A stretch of 64,000 nucleotides of DNA from Glycomyces buryatensis (GCF_004912275.1 NZ_STGY01000007.1:117993-181992), one strand, 5' to 3'. Counted from the first letter of the stretch, positions 33,509 through 42,401 are shown. Program-made: numbers and translations. The notes: generated by a model from the letters alone, not told the origin.

Positions 33509-33540
33509 CCGCGGCCCCGAGCTTTCGCTCGGGGCCGCGG
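33509..33540. terminator. terminator after L,D-transpeptidase
   Basis: CCGCGGCCCCGAGC and its complement form a 14-bp perfect stem with a TTTC loop. It lies between the convergent L,D-transpeptidase and hpf genes; only a short TT follows. Confidence 0.85.
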
Positions 33541-33635
33541 TTGGTCCGGATACCACCCCTCAATGCATCCGGACCGAGAGGTAAGTCCCCCTGGTCATCG
33601 AATTCGAGGAAGGGCTGGGCGGAACGGAGTCGCGG

Positions 33636-34316
33636 CTACATGTCCAGCCGCAGCAGGCCGTAGTCGTAGGCCCGGCGGCGGTACACGACGGAAGGCCGTC
33701 CGCTCTCCTTGTCGTGGAACATGTAGAAGTCGTGGCCCACCAGCTCCATGTTCTGGAGCGCGTCGTCCACCGTCATCGGCTCCCCCGGGTGGATCTTCTC
33801 GCGCACGATCCGGCCGGGCAGATGCTCCTCGACCAGACCGTCGAAGTGGTCGACATCCTCCGAGATGAAGTGCGCCTTCGCCGGATCGGGCTCGGTCAGG
33901 GCGGCCTGCTCGATCAGGAGCGTCCCCTGCGGCATGGCCCCGTTCGCCGGCGGCGCGGTCGCCTCGGCCACTGAAACCGGCCGCGACTTGCCCCCGCGGT
34001 GCACCCGCTTGCGATCGACCGTCTTGCGCAGCTGGTGTCCCAGCTTCGCGCAGGCCGCCTCGAACGCGCTGCGGAAGTCTCCGGCGCTGGCTTCGGCCCG
34101 AATGACCGTGCCTTTGGGGCGGCAGGTGATCTCGACTCGCTGGGCGTTGTCGGCCTGACGGGGATTGGGCTCGTGGTAGAGCTCGACATCGATATCGATC
34201 GCCTCGCCGTCGTACCGGGCGAGGTACTTGGCGATCTTCGATTCGATCTTTTCTGCGACGAGCTCTCGAAAGTGGTCGGGGACCTCAACGTTACGGCCCT
34301 TGACGACGATTTCCAC
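33636..34316 (-). CDS. hpf: long-form ribosome hibernation promoting factor
   Basis: 226 residues, the long form. The N-terminal RaiA-like domain (about 1-105) reads MEIVVKGRNVEVPDHFRELV, with VEITCRPKGTVIRAEASAGDF. A linker with KRVHRGGKSR leads to the C-terminal dimerisation domain (about 165-226), containing DALQNMELVGHDFYMFHDKE and VVYRRRAYDYGLLRL. Long HPF joins two 70S ribosomes into inactive 100S dimers under stress. GTG start with GGGAGG upstream (TTCAGAG spacer). The 437-bp leader region ahead is unusually long. Confidence 0.96.
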   Translation of the reverse strand: MEIVVKGRNVEVPDHFRELVAEKIESKIAKYLARYDGEAIDIDVELYHEPNPRQADNAQRVEITCRPKGTVIRAEASAGDFRSAFEAACAKLGHQLRKTVDRKRVHRGGKSRPVSVAEATAPPANGAMPQGTLLIEQAALTEPDPAKAHFISEDVDHFDGLVEEHLPGRIVREKIHPGEPMTVDDALQNMELVGHDFYMFHDKESGRPSVVYRRRAYDYGLLRLDM

Positions 34317-34753
34317 CTCTGAACCTCCCAGGTGCGTCCCGCTTTGCCGGCGGAGACGCTGACGAAGTTTTTCTTTGCTGGGTCCGGAGCCGGTAATCCG
34401 GTACGGCGGATGGAACGACCTCCTCTCGACGGGGGAAGAATTCCTTCAGGTGAGTGATTCGCCTTGGGCGAGTTCACCTTCGGTCAAGCGGTGGTCCACC
34501 TGCTCTCAGTCGCCTCGTTACCGATCTGAGATTTCGAGACTAACCCCTTGTTCACCGAAAGTCGACCCTTCCGATACGGGAATTCTGCCCCGCGGACAGG
34601 TACGCGCGCGCGAAATTAGACGGACTCGAAATTACTCTTCGCATTAACGTGCAAACCGCCTGTGTTCGGTCTGTCGTGAGGTTGACACCCGGTTGGGCGA
34701 GCGGGTCCGAACGTCCCGTCTCGGCCTTCCTGGAATCGCCCCGGACCCGGCGC
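34317..34753. other. intergenic region comF-hpf, probable hpf leader
   Basis: This 437-bp gap holds no convincing gene. An imperfect hairpin spans 34448-34479 (AGGTGA/TCACCT and TCGCC/GGCGA arms), and CGAAATTA occurs twice (34611-34618, 34627-34634). It must carry the hpf promoter; a structured leader is possible but not shown. Confidence 0.4.
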
Positions 34754-35398
34754 TCATTCGGCGGCCGCGATCGCCACCGCCGCCGGGACGGACATCCCGG
34801 CCCGGCGCAGGACCGCGGCCGCCGCGCTGAGCGTCGCGCCGGTCGTGACGATGTCGTCCACTAGGATCACGGGCCGGCTCGAGGCGGCCAGCGCGGCGAC
34901 GCGGCGCGGGACCACGTCGAGGCTGGAGCGCGCGGCCTCGCGCCGCTGGGCCCGGCTGAGGCCGACCGAATCGGGGCGCGGGCGGGCCCGCAGGCACCGC
35001 CGCACCTCCCCCAGGCCCGCACAGAGGTGGGCGACATGGTCGAAGCCCCGTTCGCGCCGGGCCGCGCGCGTGGGCGGGATCGGGACCAGGACGGCGCCGG
35101 GGAGCTCGGCGCCGACGATCTCGAGCGGTCGGGCCAGGAGACCGGCCAGGACTCCGGCGAGCTGGCGTCGTCCGCGTTCCTTGTACTCGTTGAGGGCCTC
35201 GGCGAGCGGGCCCTCGTAGGCGCCGGCGACGACGGTGGGCGGCGCGCCGGTGTCCGAAAGGACGGCCAGGTGCACGGCGGCGTCAGGCAGGCCGGCTTCG
35301 CAGGCCTCGCATAGACCGCTACCCGCCGCGGGCGCCTCCTTGCAGGAAGCGCACGCGGCGGGCAGGAACAGCTCGTAGACGGCCTCAAAGAGGTTCAC
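34754..35398 (-). CDS. comF: ComF-family phosphoribosyltransferase-like protein
   Basis: 214 residues. An N-terminal zinc ribbon (CASCKEAP and LCEAC) is followed by the phosphoribosyltransferase fold, with the PRPP loop VILVDDIVTTGATLSAA at about 175-191 and VPIPPTRAARRERGFDHV. ComF proteins are linked to DNA uptake in competent bacteria; in actinobacteria the role is unknown. The gene normally lies between lpqB and hpf. Here it still precedes hpf, but lpqB is 27 kb away. GTG start without a clear ribosome site. Confidence 0.9.
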   Translation of the reverse strand: MNLFEAVYELFLPAACASCKEAPAAGSGLCEACEAGLPDAAVHLAVLSDTGAPPTVVAGAYEGPLAEALNEYKERGRRQLAGVLAGLLARPLEIVGAELPGAVLVPIPPTRAARRERGFDHVAHLCAGLGEVRRCLRARPRPDSVGLSRAQRREAARSSLDVVPRRVAALAASSRPVILVDDIVTTGATLSAAAAVLRRAGMSVPAAVAIAAAE

Positions 35399-35416
35399 AT
35401 CGGGTGTAACGAGCTG

Positions 35417-35465
35417 AGGGGGTGGGTGGTGATGCCGGAAGGTCTGGCATCACCACCCACCCCCT
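35417..35465. terminator. large inverted repeat after ABC permease
   Basis: Two arms of 20 bases or slightly more, AGGGGGTGGGTGGTGATGCC and its exact complement, flank a 9-base loop. One arm touches the permease stop codon. It lies between the permease stop and the comF start, both on the minus strand. No T run follows on either strand, so a Rho-independent terminator is likely but not classic. Confidence 0.6.
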
Positions 35466-36787
35466 TAGGTCCGCAGGGTGACTGCCGGGGGGACCCGGCT
35501 GGCGCGCCATGCGGGGTAGACGCCGGCGACGACGCCGACGACGGCGCCGATGACCGGGCCGGCGGCGAACAGCTCCGGTTCGAACACGATCTGCCAGTCT
35601 CGGTAGAGCGAGACGAGGGCGGTGACGTTGACGCCCAGGACGGTGCCGACGAGTCCGCCGATGAGGCCGATGATGGTCGACTCCCAGACGAACTGCATCG
35701 CCACCGATCTTCGGGCGGCTCCGACGGCGCGCCGCAGGCCGATTTCCGAGCGCCGCTCCATGACCGACACGAGCGCGGTGTTGGACACCGAGACCGCGCC
35801 GATGACGAGTGAGACGGCGGCGAGGCCGAGCAGCAGGGCCTGCATCTCGTTCTCCACGCCCTTGCGGAAGCTGCGCAGGTCCGAGGGTTTGGTGATCGAG
35901 AGGTTGTCGGCGCCTTCGGGGAAGACGGCGACGGGGGCGGTCTGTGCGACCTTGTCGGCCGCGCCGAGGTCGGTGTGGATGAACACGGTCGCGGCGGAGT
36001 AGTTCTCGTCGGCCTCGGTGCAGGGCGTCGGCGGGACGACGACCGCGCCGGTCAGCTTCGCCTCACCGTCGGGGGCGGTGTAGATGCCGATCAGGGCGTA
36101 TTCCTCACCGGCGAGGTAGATCATGGGTCCGCCGTCGAGGGATGAGTAGCCGAGGTCGCGGGCGGCCGATTCGTCGATGAGGGCGACCTTGTCGCCGCGT
36201 TCGACGTGTCCGGCGTCGAAGGAGCGGCCTTCAACGAATTCGAAGCCGTAGGCGTCCATCGTGCCCGGTTCCATGCCGTAGACGGTGAAGTCGCGGGTGT
36301 AGTCCTGCTCGGCGGTGCGCGAGCCGGCGACCTCGTTGTTGGTGCTGCACATGATGCCGGCGTCGACGACGCCGTTGATGTCCCGCACCCGCTCCGACGA
36401 TTCCAATGTGGGCGCGTAGCCCGCGTCGCGCATCTTGTTGGAGAAGGAGACGGTGACCTGGGTGGCCTCGGTGGCGTCGAAGCGGTCGGCGATGGCGGCC
36501 GCCGAGGTGGACGAGAGCCCGACCGTGGCGACGGTCGCGGCGATGCCCAGGGCGATGCCGATGGCGGTCATCCAGGTCCGCATGGAGCGCCCGCGGAGGC
36601 TCGCGAACGCCTCGTGGGCGATGCCGAGGCTCTTGACCCCGAAGCGGCCCTTGGGTTTCTCGGACTGCTCGGGACCCGCGGGGCGGACGATGTCGAACAC
36701 CGCCGTGTCGGACTCGACCGGATCGGGGTCGATCGGTTCGATGCCGTCCGGCTCCTCGCCCGACTTCCGCTTGCGTCTGAAGGCCAT
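35465..36787 (-). CDS. MacB-type ABC transporter permease
   Basis: 440 residues. A cytoplasmic N-terminus of about 65 residues precedes the first membrane helix (MRTWMTAIGIALGIAATVAT). A large extracellular MacB periplasmic-core domain follows, and then three C-terminal helices of the FtsX fold (about 310-430), with ERRSEIGLRRAVGAARRSV between helices. Such permeases work with an ATPase and a HlyD-like adaptor to move peptides, lipids or antibiotics out of the envelope. The adaptor precedes it (TGATG overlap), but no ATPase gene is adjacent. Confidence 0.9.
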   Translation of the reverse strand: MAFRRKRKSGEEPDGIEPIDPDPVESDTAVFDIVRPAGPEQSEKPKGRFGVKSLGIAHEAFASLRGRSMRTWMTAIGIALGIAATVATVGLSSTSAAAIADRFDATEATQVTVSFSNKMRDAGYAPTLESSERVRDINGVVDAGIMCSTNNEVAGSRTAEQDYTRDFTVYGMEPGTMDAYGFEFVEGRSFDAGHVERGDKVALIDESAARDLGYSSLDGGPMIYLAGEEYALIGIYTAPDGEAKLTGAVVVPPTPCTEADENYSAATVFIHTDLGAADKVAQTAPVAVFPEGADNLSITKPSDLRSFRKGVENEMQALLLGLAAVSLVIGAVSVSNTALVSVMERRSEIGLRRAVGAARRSVAMQFVWESTIIGLIGGLVGTVLGVNVTALVSLYRDWQIVFEPELFAAGPVIGAVVGVVAGVYPAWRASRVPPAVTLRT

Positions 36788-38079
36788 CAGCCGTTGCCCC
36801 GGTCGCGCCAGGCGATCACGACCTTGTCGCCTTCGGCCAGTTCGCCGTCGACGGGTTCGACCACGCCGCGCCCTTCATGGCGCAGCGCCACCTTCACCTC
36901 GACGCTGACCTCCTTCTCGTCCTCGCCTTCGAGGACGGTGAGCATGGTCTTGTCGCCGGAGTCCGTCCACAGTGCAGAGAGTGGCACGATGAGCGCGTCC
37001 TCGGCGCTGCGGCCCTTGATGAGCGTGACGCTCTGGTCGGTGTTGGGTACGAGTTCGTCCTCGTTCTCGACGTCGTCTTCCTCGAACTTGAAGATCGCGA
37101 AGGTCTTCTCGACCTTCGGCGCCTCATCCCCACCCTCGCCGTAGTACTCCTCGCCGGATTCGTCCTCGACCTCGCGGGTCTCCAGCTCGGGCACGCCGAC
37201 CTCCAGGCCCTCAAGGGGACCGGAGGAGTATTCGAGCTCGGCGTCGTCGCCGAGCTTGGACAGTTCGGAGGCGACGTCCTCATCGAGTTCGGCCTCCAGC
37301 TTCCAGTCGCCGGAGACGAGCGTCAGCGCATTGCCCTCGGGAACGGGGGCCGACTGCTTGGCGTCGATCTTGCCGATCTGCATGGGCATCTCGGGCAGGA
37401 AGACCACTTCGGATGCCGGGAGCCGGACCTTCTCGACGGTGGTCGTCTGCGCGCCACCGGTGTTCTCTTCCCCGTCGGTGCCTTCGGTGTCGCCTTCCGT
37501 GTCGCCTTCGGTGTCGCCGGGGGTGTCTTCCACGACCTCTTCACTGGTGGTCGCGACCGAGTAGCCGGCATTGTCGTAGAGCTTCTTCAGATCGGTGACG
37601 GTCCGATCGTCGAACTTGCCGGTCGTCGGGGTGCCGTAGATCTGGGCGAGTGCCTTCTGCAGCTGCTCGACGTCCGGGCCTTCGTCGCCCTCTTCGAGGT
37701 CCCGGTAGGCGGGGACGTCACCGAGCAGGGCGATCATGGGCCGTCCGGAGACCTCCAGCAGGACCGTCCCGGAATTCACCTCGTCGCCGACCTTGACGGG
37801 AATCTTCGAGACCAGGGTGACCTCGGCGCCCTCGGCGCTCGCCGGTGCCGCCACGGCGAAGTCACCGGTGCGGGTGAGCGTCGCGGTGAAGTCCATGGTG
37901 TCGATGAGCTGGCCTTCTTCGACCCGCACCGACACCACCGAGTCCTCAGGCGCCTCGGTCTCTTCCGCGCGCTGGGCCGGGGTCCGGGCCTGCGCTGCGA
38001 AGTACCAGGCGGTACCGGTCGCGCCGAGAAGCGCGACGGCGAGCACACCGCTGATCACATGGCTTTTCGTGAGCCGCAT
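36787..38079 (-). CDS. efflux adaptor with peptidoglycan-binding domain
   Basis: 430 residues from ATG 38079, with GGAGGTGGAG upstream. One N-terminal membrane helix (about 9-28), then a barrel-sandwich (biotinyl-lipoyl-like) half with VVSVRVEEGQLIDTMDF. An inserted peptidoglycan-binding domain (GDEGPDVEQLQKALAQIYG) follows, and an acidic GDTE repeat. C-terminal domain ends VVIAWRDRGNG. It is the HlyD/MacA-like partner of the permease and anchors it to the cell wall. Order adaptor-permease, coupled by a 1-base overlap. Confidence 0.88.
   Translation of the reverse strand: MRLTKSHVISGVLAVALLGATGTAWYFAAQARTPAQRAEETEAPEDSVVSVRVEEGQLIDTMDFTATLTRTGDFAVAAPASAEGAEVTLVSKIPVKVGDEVNSGTVLLEVSGRPMIALLGDVPAYRDLEEGDEGPDVEQLQKALAQIYGTPTTGKFDDRTVTDLKKLYDNAGYSVATTSEEVVEDTPGDTEGDTEGDTEGTDGEENTGGAQTTTVEKVRLPASEVVFLPEMPMQIGKIDAKQSAPVPEGNALTLVSGDWKLEAELDEDVASELSKLGDDAELEYSSGPLEGLEVGVPELETREVEDESGEEYYGEGGDEAPKVEKTFAIFKFEEDDVENEDELVPNTDQSVTLIKGRSAEDALIVPLSALWTDSGDKTMLTVLEGEDEKEVSVEVKVALRHEGRGVVEPVDGELAEGDKVVIAWRDRGNG
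37483..37518. repeat. three 12-bp tandem repeats in adaptor gene
   Basis: TTCGGTGTCGCC, with one base change in the middle copy, is repeated three times head to tail. It encodes GDTE units in the acidic linker and keeps the frame at any copy number. Confidence 0.85.
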
Positions 38080-38160
38080 TATTAGCTCCACCTCCGACCC
38101 CAAGACGCGGGTGGAGGGGCGAAGGGTTGCTCGCCGGTATCTCGATTCGGTAACGGCTGC

Positions 38161-38850
38161 TTAATTATTCAGGCCGACGGCTTTCATGCGTTCTTGGTGC
38201 GCGCGAGTCAGGTGGCGCAGCACCGCGTCGACCGAGCCGCCGTCGGCGGCGATGAGCCCGGCGAGGTGCTCGTGGGAGGCGGCCACGACCTGGGCGCGGT
38301 TGATGCCCTCGCCGACCAGGCGGCGGCCCCACAGCGACAGGCGCCCGGCCGCGGACGCATCGGTCTCGACGGCGGCGCGGATCTCGGCGGCGGCGAACTC
38401 GGCGGCCGGACCGGCCTGGAGCACCTGCTCGACGATGGCGCGGTCGCCCGAGTCGAGGCGGGCGGCCACGGCGCGGAAGAAGTCGTCGGCGACCGCGTCG
38501 CCCACGTAGACCTTGACGAGCGCTTCGAGCCAGTCGCGCGGCGCGGTCGAGGCGTCGAAGGAGCGGATGGCCTCCTTGAACGGGGCCATCGCCTCGGCCG
38601 GATCCGCGCCCAACTCGGCGATGCGGTCGGCCAGGAGCCGGTAGTTACGAATCTCACCAACGGCCGCCTCCGACAGCTGGGCGCGGCGGCCCAGATCGGG
38701 GGCGAGGCGGGCGTCGAGGGCGATCCGTTCGAAGGCGAGCAGCTCACCGAGTGCAAGCAGCCCAAGGAGATCGATAACCGCCTCGGGGCCGGGGCGCGAC
38801 CCGGTTCCGGCGTCGTGATCGGACTCGGCGCTCTCAGTTGCTTCGGACAC
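38161..38850 (-). CDS. ferritin-like fold protein
   Basis: 229 residues, almost entirely helical, with GELLAFERIALDARLAPDLGRR, RAQLSEAAVGEIRNYRLLADR and ASHEHLAGLIA. The pattern matches the actinobacterial ferritin-like family related to tRNA hydroxylase MiaE; the mycobacterial homologue (Rv3210c) also lies opposite the DEAD-box helicase. Iron ligands (Glu/His pairs) are only partly visible, so activity is uncertain. Acidic N-terminus of 20 residues. GTG start with TAACCT six bases upstream and no ribosome site. Confidence 0.8.
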   Translation of the reverse strand: MSEATESAESDHDAGTGSRPGPEAVIDLLGLLALGELLAFERIALDARLAPDLGRRAQLSEAAVGEIRNYRLLADRIAELGADPAEAMAPFKEAIRSFDASTAPRDWLEALVKVYVGDAVADDFFRAVAARLDSGDRAIVEQVLQAGPAAEFAAAEIRAAVETDASAAGRLSLWGRRLVGEGINRAQVVAASHEHLAGLIAADGGSVDAVLRHLTRAHQERMKAVGLNN

Positions 38851-38856
38851 GACGGC

Positions 38857-38862
38857 AGGTTA
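38857..38862 (-). promoter_or_regulatory. leaderless -10 element, TAACCT
   Basis: TAACCT ends six bases before GTG 38850, the same hexamer and spacing as at the cassette sigma gene. Confidence 0.55.
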
Positions 38863-39117
38863 GCACCAGCGTACTGAGACGATCGTGTCCGGACCACGTA
38901 CCATGGTGGGGAGCGGCCGCGACCGATCCGAGGAATCCCCTGGATTGCGTGTCAAGTATTTCGGCCCTCGATGCGGCCACGGCGATCACGCCGGGCCGCC
39001 ACTGTGAAGCGGCGACTTACCCGAATCCGGCGGTCGTCACCGCTGTGTAGACCAAGAAAGCATGTGGCGCCGAGTTCCCCGGATCTGTGGATTGTCCTCC
39101 GCCACGAGGTGAACAGA

Positions 39118-40806
39118 GTGAACGAAGTCAACAACGACCGGCCTAAGAACGAAGGGCCGACATTCGCCGAACTCGGGGTTCGCGAGGAAACCGTCGAAGC
39201 GCTTGCGGCGCTTGGTATCGAACGGGCCTTCGCCATCCAGGAGTACGCCATTCCGATCGCGCTGCGCGGATCCGACATCATCGGACGCGCCCCGACCGGG
39301 ACCGGCAAGACCTTCGGGTTCGGCCTTCCCATCATCGACCGCATCAAGTCAGCCGACGAGGGCGCCACCGGACAGCCGCAGGCCCTGATCCTCGTCCCCA
39401 CCCGCGAGCTCGGCCTCCAGGTCGCGCGCGACCTCGAGGACGCCGGCAAGACCCGCTCCATCCGGGTCCTGCCGATCTACGGCGGCCGCGCCTACGAGCC
39501 GCAGATCCAGTCGCTCCGCGACGGCGTCGACATCATCGTCGGCACCCCCGGGCGTCTGCTCGACCTCTACAAGTCCAAGCACATCAAGTTCGACCAGATC
39601 GCGCACTGCGTGCTCGACGAGGCCGACCGGATGCTGGACCTCGGTTTCTCCGAGGACGTCGAGAAGATCCTCAAGCTCCTCCCGGACGAGGAGCGTCAGA
39701 CGATGCTCTTCAGCGCCACCATGCCCGACACGATCATGTCGCTGTCGCGCCGCCACATGTACCGGCCCGTCACCGTCGCCGCAGATGTGACCGGCCCCGA
39801 CCAGGAGGCCGCGAACAACACGCGCCAGCTGGTCTACATGACGCACGCGATGAACAAGGTCGAGGTCGCCGCCCGGATCCTCCAGGCGAACGGCCGCGGC
39901 CTGACGATCATGTTCACCCGCACGAAGCGGGCCGCCCAGAAACTCGCCGACGAGCTCGACTTCCGCGGCTTCGCGGTCGGCTCGGTCCACGGCGACCTGG
40001 GCCAGAACGCCCGCGAGCGGGCCCTGCGGGCCTTCCGCGCCGGCAAGATCGACGTGCTCGTCGCGACGGACGTGGCCGCACGCGGCATCGACGTCCCGGA
40101 CATCACCCACGTCATCAACTACGACTCGCCCGAAGAGGCCGAGACGTACGTGCACCGCATCGGTCGTACCGGCCGCGCCGGCGCCACCGGCATCGCGGTC
40201 ACCTTCCTGACTTGGGAGGACCTCCCCCGCTGGAAGATCATCGTCAAGGCCAACAGCCTGGACATCGGCGAGCCGGTCGAGACGTACCACACCTCCGACC
40301 ACCTCTACACCGACCTCGACATCCCCGAGGGCGCTCCCGCGGCACTGCCGAGCGAGAAGCGCAGCAGGGACGGCCTAAGCGCCGAGCGCGAGGACGACGT
40401 CGAGGGCCCGGCCCGCAGCAAGGGCGGACGTTCCCGCGGCGCAGGTCGCGGCGGGGGATCCCGCAGCGGCGGCCGGGACGGCGGACGCGGCTCCTCCAGG
40501 GGCGGCGGCGGACGCGGTCGAAGCGAGGGCGGTCGCAGCGACGGCGAGCGCACTGAGCGGCCCGCACGGACCGAAAGCACCGAGAGTGGCGACGGCGAGG
40601 GCGGACGCAACCGCCAGCGCCGGCGCACCCGCGGCGGTTCGTCCAAGCCCGAAGGCGCTCCGGCCGAAGCCCGCTCGAAGGAGACCTCCGGCGAGGCCGG
40701 GCGCGAGTCCGCTCCGAAGGCGAACGCCTCCGGTGGCGACCAGGACGCTCCGGCGAGGCGGCGTCGCCGCCGTCGCCGCCCGGCCGACAGCGGCTCCGAA
40801 GACTGA
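39118..40806 (+). CDS. rhlE: DEAD-box RNA helicase
   Basis: 562 residues from GTG 39118, with AGGTG upstream. Q motif FAIQEYAIPIAL, motif I APTGTGKT, Ia PTRELGLQV, II DEADRML, III SAT, then VATDVAARGID and HRIGRTGRAG of the second RecA domain. The C-terminus (about 430-562) is Arg/Gly/Ser rich and disordered, usual for RNA-annealing helicases. Known roles are RNA remodelling in ribosome assembly and cold response. The gene is divergent from the ferritin-like gene over 267 bp, a long leader region typical of cold-regulated helicases (inference). Confidence 0.93.
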   Translation: MNEVNNDRPKNEGPTFAELGVREETVEALAALGIERAFAIQEYAIPIALRGSDIIGRAPTGTGKTFGFGLPIIDRIKSADEGATGQPQALILVPTRELGLQVARDLEDAGKTRSIRVLPIYGGRAYEPQIQSLRDGVDIIVGTPGRLLDLYKSKHIKFDQIAHCVLDEADRMLDLGFSEDVEKILKLLPDEERQTMLFSATMPDTIMSLSRRHMYRPVTVAADVTGPDQEAANNTRQLVYMTHAMNKVEVAARILQANGRGLTIMFTRTKRAAQKLADELDFRGFAVGSVHGDLGQNARERALRAFRAGKIDVLVATDVAARGIDVPDITHVINYDSPEEAETYVHRIGRTGRAGATGIAVTFLTWEDLPRWKIIVKANSLDIGEPVETYHTSDHLYTDLDIPEGAPAALPSEKRSRDGLSAEREDDVEGPARSKGGRSRGAGRGGGSRSGGRDGGRGSSRGGGGRGRSEGGRSDGERTERPARTESTESGDGEGGRNRQRRRTRGGSSKPEGAPAEARSKETSGEAGRESAPKANASGGDQDAPARRRRRRRRPADSGSED

Positions 40807-40829
40807 TTCGGCGCCTCGGGCAAAGGGTT

Positions 40830-40835
40830 TAGGCT
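40830..40835 (+). promoter_or_regulatory. leaderless -10 element, TAGGCT
   Basis: TAGGCT ends six bases before ATG 40842. Confidence 0.5.
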
Positions 40836-40841
40836 GCTGCC

Positions 40842-41075
40842 ATGACCAGTGAGGCGAACGGCTCCTATGCGGGCCCGCCGGCGCACGTCCCGCCGCCCCC
40901 CGGGTGGCGGGTCGAGTCGGTGGCCCTGCCCGGCGAGCCGCGGCGGATGCCCGCCCAGGACCACGAGGCCATCGACGCCGCCGAGCAGCGCGCCCGATTG
41001 TTCACGCACTGGACGGCGCTGATCTCGGTCGCGGCGATGTTCGCCGTAGTGATCATCGGGATCCTGAACCGGTAA
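40842..41075 (+). CDS. small single-helix membrane protein
   Basis: 77 residues. A soluble N-terminus with a Pro stretch (PPAHVPPPPGWRVESV) is followed by one C-terminal helix (HWTALISVAAMFAVVIIGIL) ending NR, so a tail-anchored inner-membrane protein. It follows the helicase by 35 bp. Function unknown. Confidence 0.7.
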   Translation: MTSEANGSYAGPPAHVPPPPGWRVESVALPGEPRRMPAQDHEAIDAAEQRARLFTHWTALISVAAMFAVVIIGILNR

Positions 41076-41091
41076 GTACAGACGAAAACGA

Positions 41092-41121
41092 AACAGCGGC
41101 GCACCGAGGTGCGCCGCTGTT
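41092..41121. terminator. bidirectional terminator
   Basis: AACAGCGGCGCACC and its complement form a 14-bp stem closing on a CGAG tetraloop. A-rich sequence on the left and TT on the right suit both convergent genes. Confidence 0.85.
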
Positions 41122-41132
41122 CGCATGTCCGG

Positions 41133-41699
41133 CTACTGTCCGCCGCGGTTCTGCCAGCCCTCCCAGTGCATCGAGGCGCCGGTGTCTCCGGAGTTGAAGA
41201 CCATCCACGCCGCCAGCGCCAGCAGCGCGAAGGCGATGACGCCCAGGATGATCATGAAGAGCCTGCGACCGGTGGCCGCCGGGTCGGACGCACCGGAGGA
41301 GACGCTCTCCCCGTCCTCTCCCTCGACCACGGTCGGAGTCGAGTCCGCATCGCGCAGAGCCGAGGCCCGGCGTCCCCGGTCGAGCGCGGCGAACAGCCAC
41401 CACACCGGGATGAGGCCGAGCAGGATCCACAGCAGACGGATGCCGTAGTCGTAGTGCTCGGTCACCGCCTCCGGCCAGCCGTTCGGATACAGGAAGTCGG
41501 CGAGCTGCTCGCCGCTCCAGACCGCCCCGTAGGCGGTGGCGGGAGCAATGAGCGTCAGGGCCGCGACGACCCAGCCGATCGCGCGGCGAATCGGCGGAAC
41601 GAACAGGTACAGCATGCCGAACAGCACCAGCAGGGGCACGAGGATGACCGGCGCGTGTATCGCCAGCGGATGAATGGGCAGATCCAAGATCGTATTCAT
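41133..41699 (-). CDS. DUF2231 membrane protein
   Basis: 188 residues with four hydrophobic helices (about 13-35, 39-60, 85-105, 148-168). The opening LDLPIHPLAIHAPVILVPL is the DUF2231 signature, with two His near the membrane face; the family is thought to bind heme or metals in some members. An acidic loop lies between helices 3 and 4. The ATG is preceded by TTCAAT seven bases away and no ribosome site. Function unknown. Confidence 0.85.
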   Translation of the reverse strand: MNTILDLPIHPLAIHAPVILVPLLVLFGMLYLFVPPIRRAIGWVVAALTLIAPATAYGAVWSGEQLADFLYPNGWPEAVTEHYDYGIRLLWILLGLIPVWWLFAALDRGRRASALRDADSTPTVVEGEDGESVSSGASDPAATGRRLFMIILGVIAFALLALAAWMVFNSGDTGASMHWEGWQNRGGQ

Positions 41700-41768
41700 G
41701 GGCCCAATTGAACCGTATGGCGGACGGTATCGGCGACCGCCACAGGCTATTGGCCCCCCACACCACTG

Positions 41769-42401
41769 TTACCAGGTGCCGATGCCCGACGAGTGCTCGA
41801 ACACCTCGACGTAGCCCATGACGGCGTTCGCGATGAGCTGCACGGCGATCGCGGCCAGCAGGACGCCGGCGATGCGGGTGAGGACCTCGATGCCGCCGCG
41901 CCGCAGGATCCGCACCAGGACGCCCGAGAAGCGCATGACGAGGTAGATGACAATGTGGAGGAACACGATGGCGATCGCGATCCACAGGTAGGAGATCTGC
42001 GACGGCGCCTGCTGCACGAAGAGGATGACCGCGACGATCGCGCCGGGCCCGGCCAGCAGCGGGGTGCCCAGCGGCACCAGCGCGATGTTCGAGGTGGCCT
42101 GGTCGTTGGGGTCGTCGGCCTTGCCGGTCAGCAGCTGGAGGCTCACCAGGAGCAGCAGCAGGCCGCCGGCGCCCTGGAGGGCGGCGAGGTCGATGTGGAG
42201 GTAGTTGATGATCTGCTGGCCGAGCAGTGCGAACAGCGTGATGACGCCGAGCGAGAGCGCGGTGGCCTGGAGCGCGGCGCGCGAGCGCTCGCGCTTGTCC
42301 ATCGTGCCGGTCAGGGCGAGATAGATCGGCACAATGCCGGGAGGGTCCATGATGACGAACAGCGTCACCACGACCGTGAACAAGTACTCGAATCCACCCA
42401 C
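41769..42401 (-). CDS. MarC-family membrane protein
   Basis: 210 residues with six helices in two similar halves. It carries VTLFVIMDPPGIVPIYLALT and NIALVPLGTPLLAGPGAIVAV, the paired MarC motifs. Despite the name, MarC proteins have no proven drug-resistance role and may be transporters. CATACT ends six bases before GTG 42401, so the start is probably leaderless. Confidence 0.93.
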   Translation of the reverse strand: MGGFEYLFTVVVTLFVIMDPPGIVPIYLALTGTMDKRERSRAALQATALSLGVITLFALLGQQIINYLHIDLAALQGAGGLLLLLVSLQLLTGKADDPNDQATSNIALVPLGTPLLAGPGAIVAVILFVQQAPSQISYLWIAIAIVFLHIVIYLVMRFSGVLVRILRRGGIEVLTRIAGVLLAAIAVQLIANAVMGYVEVFEHSSGIGTW

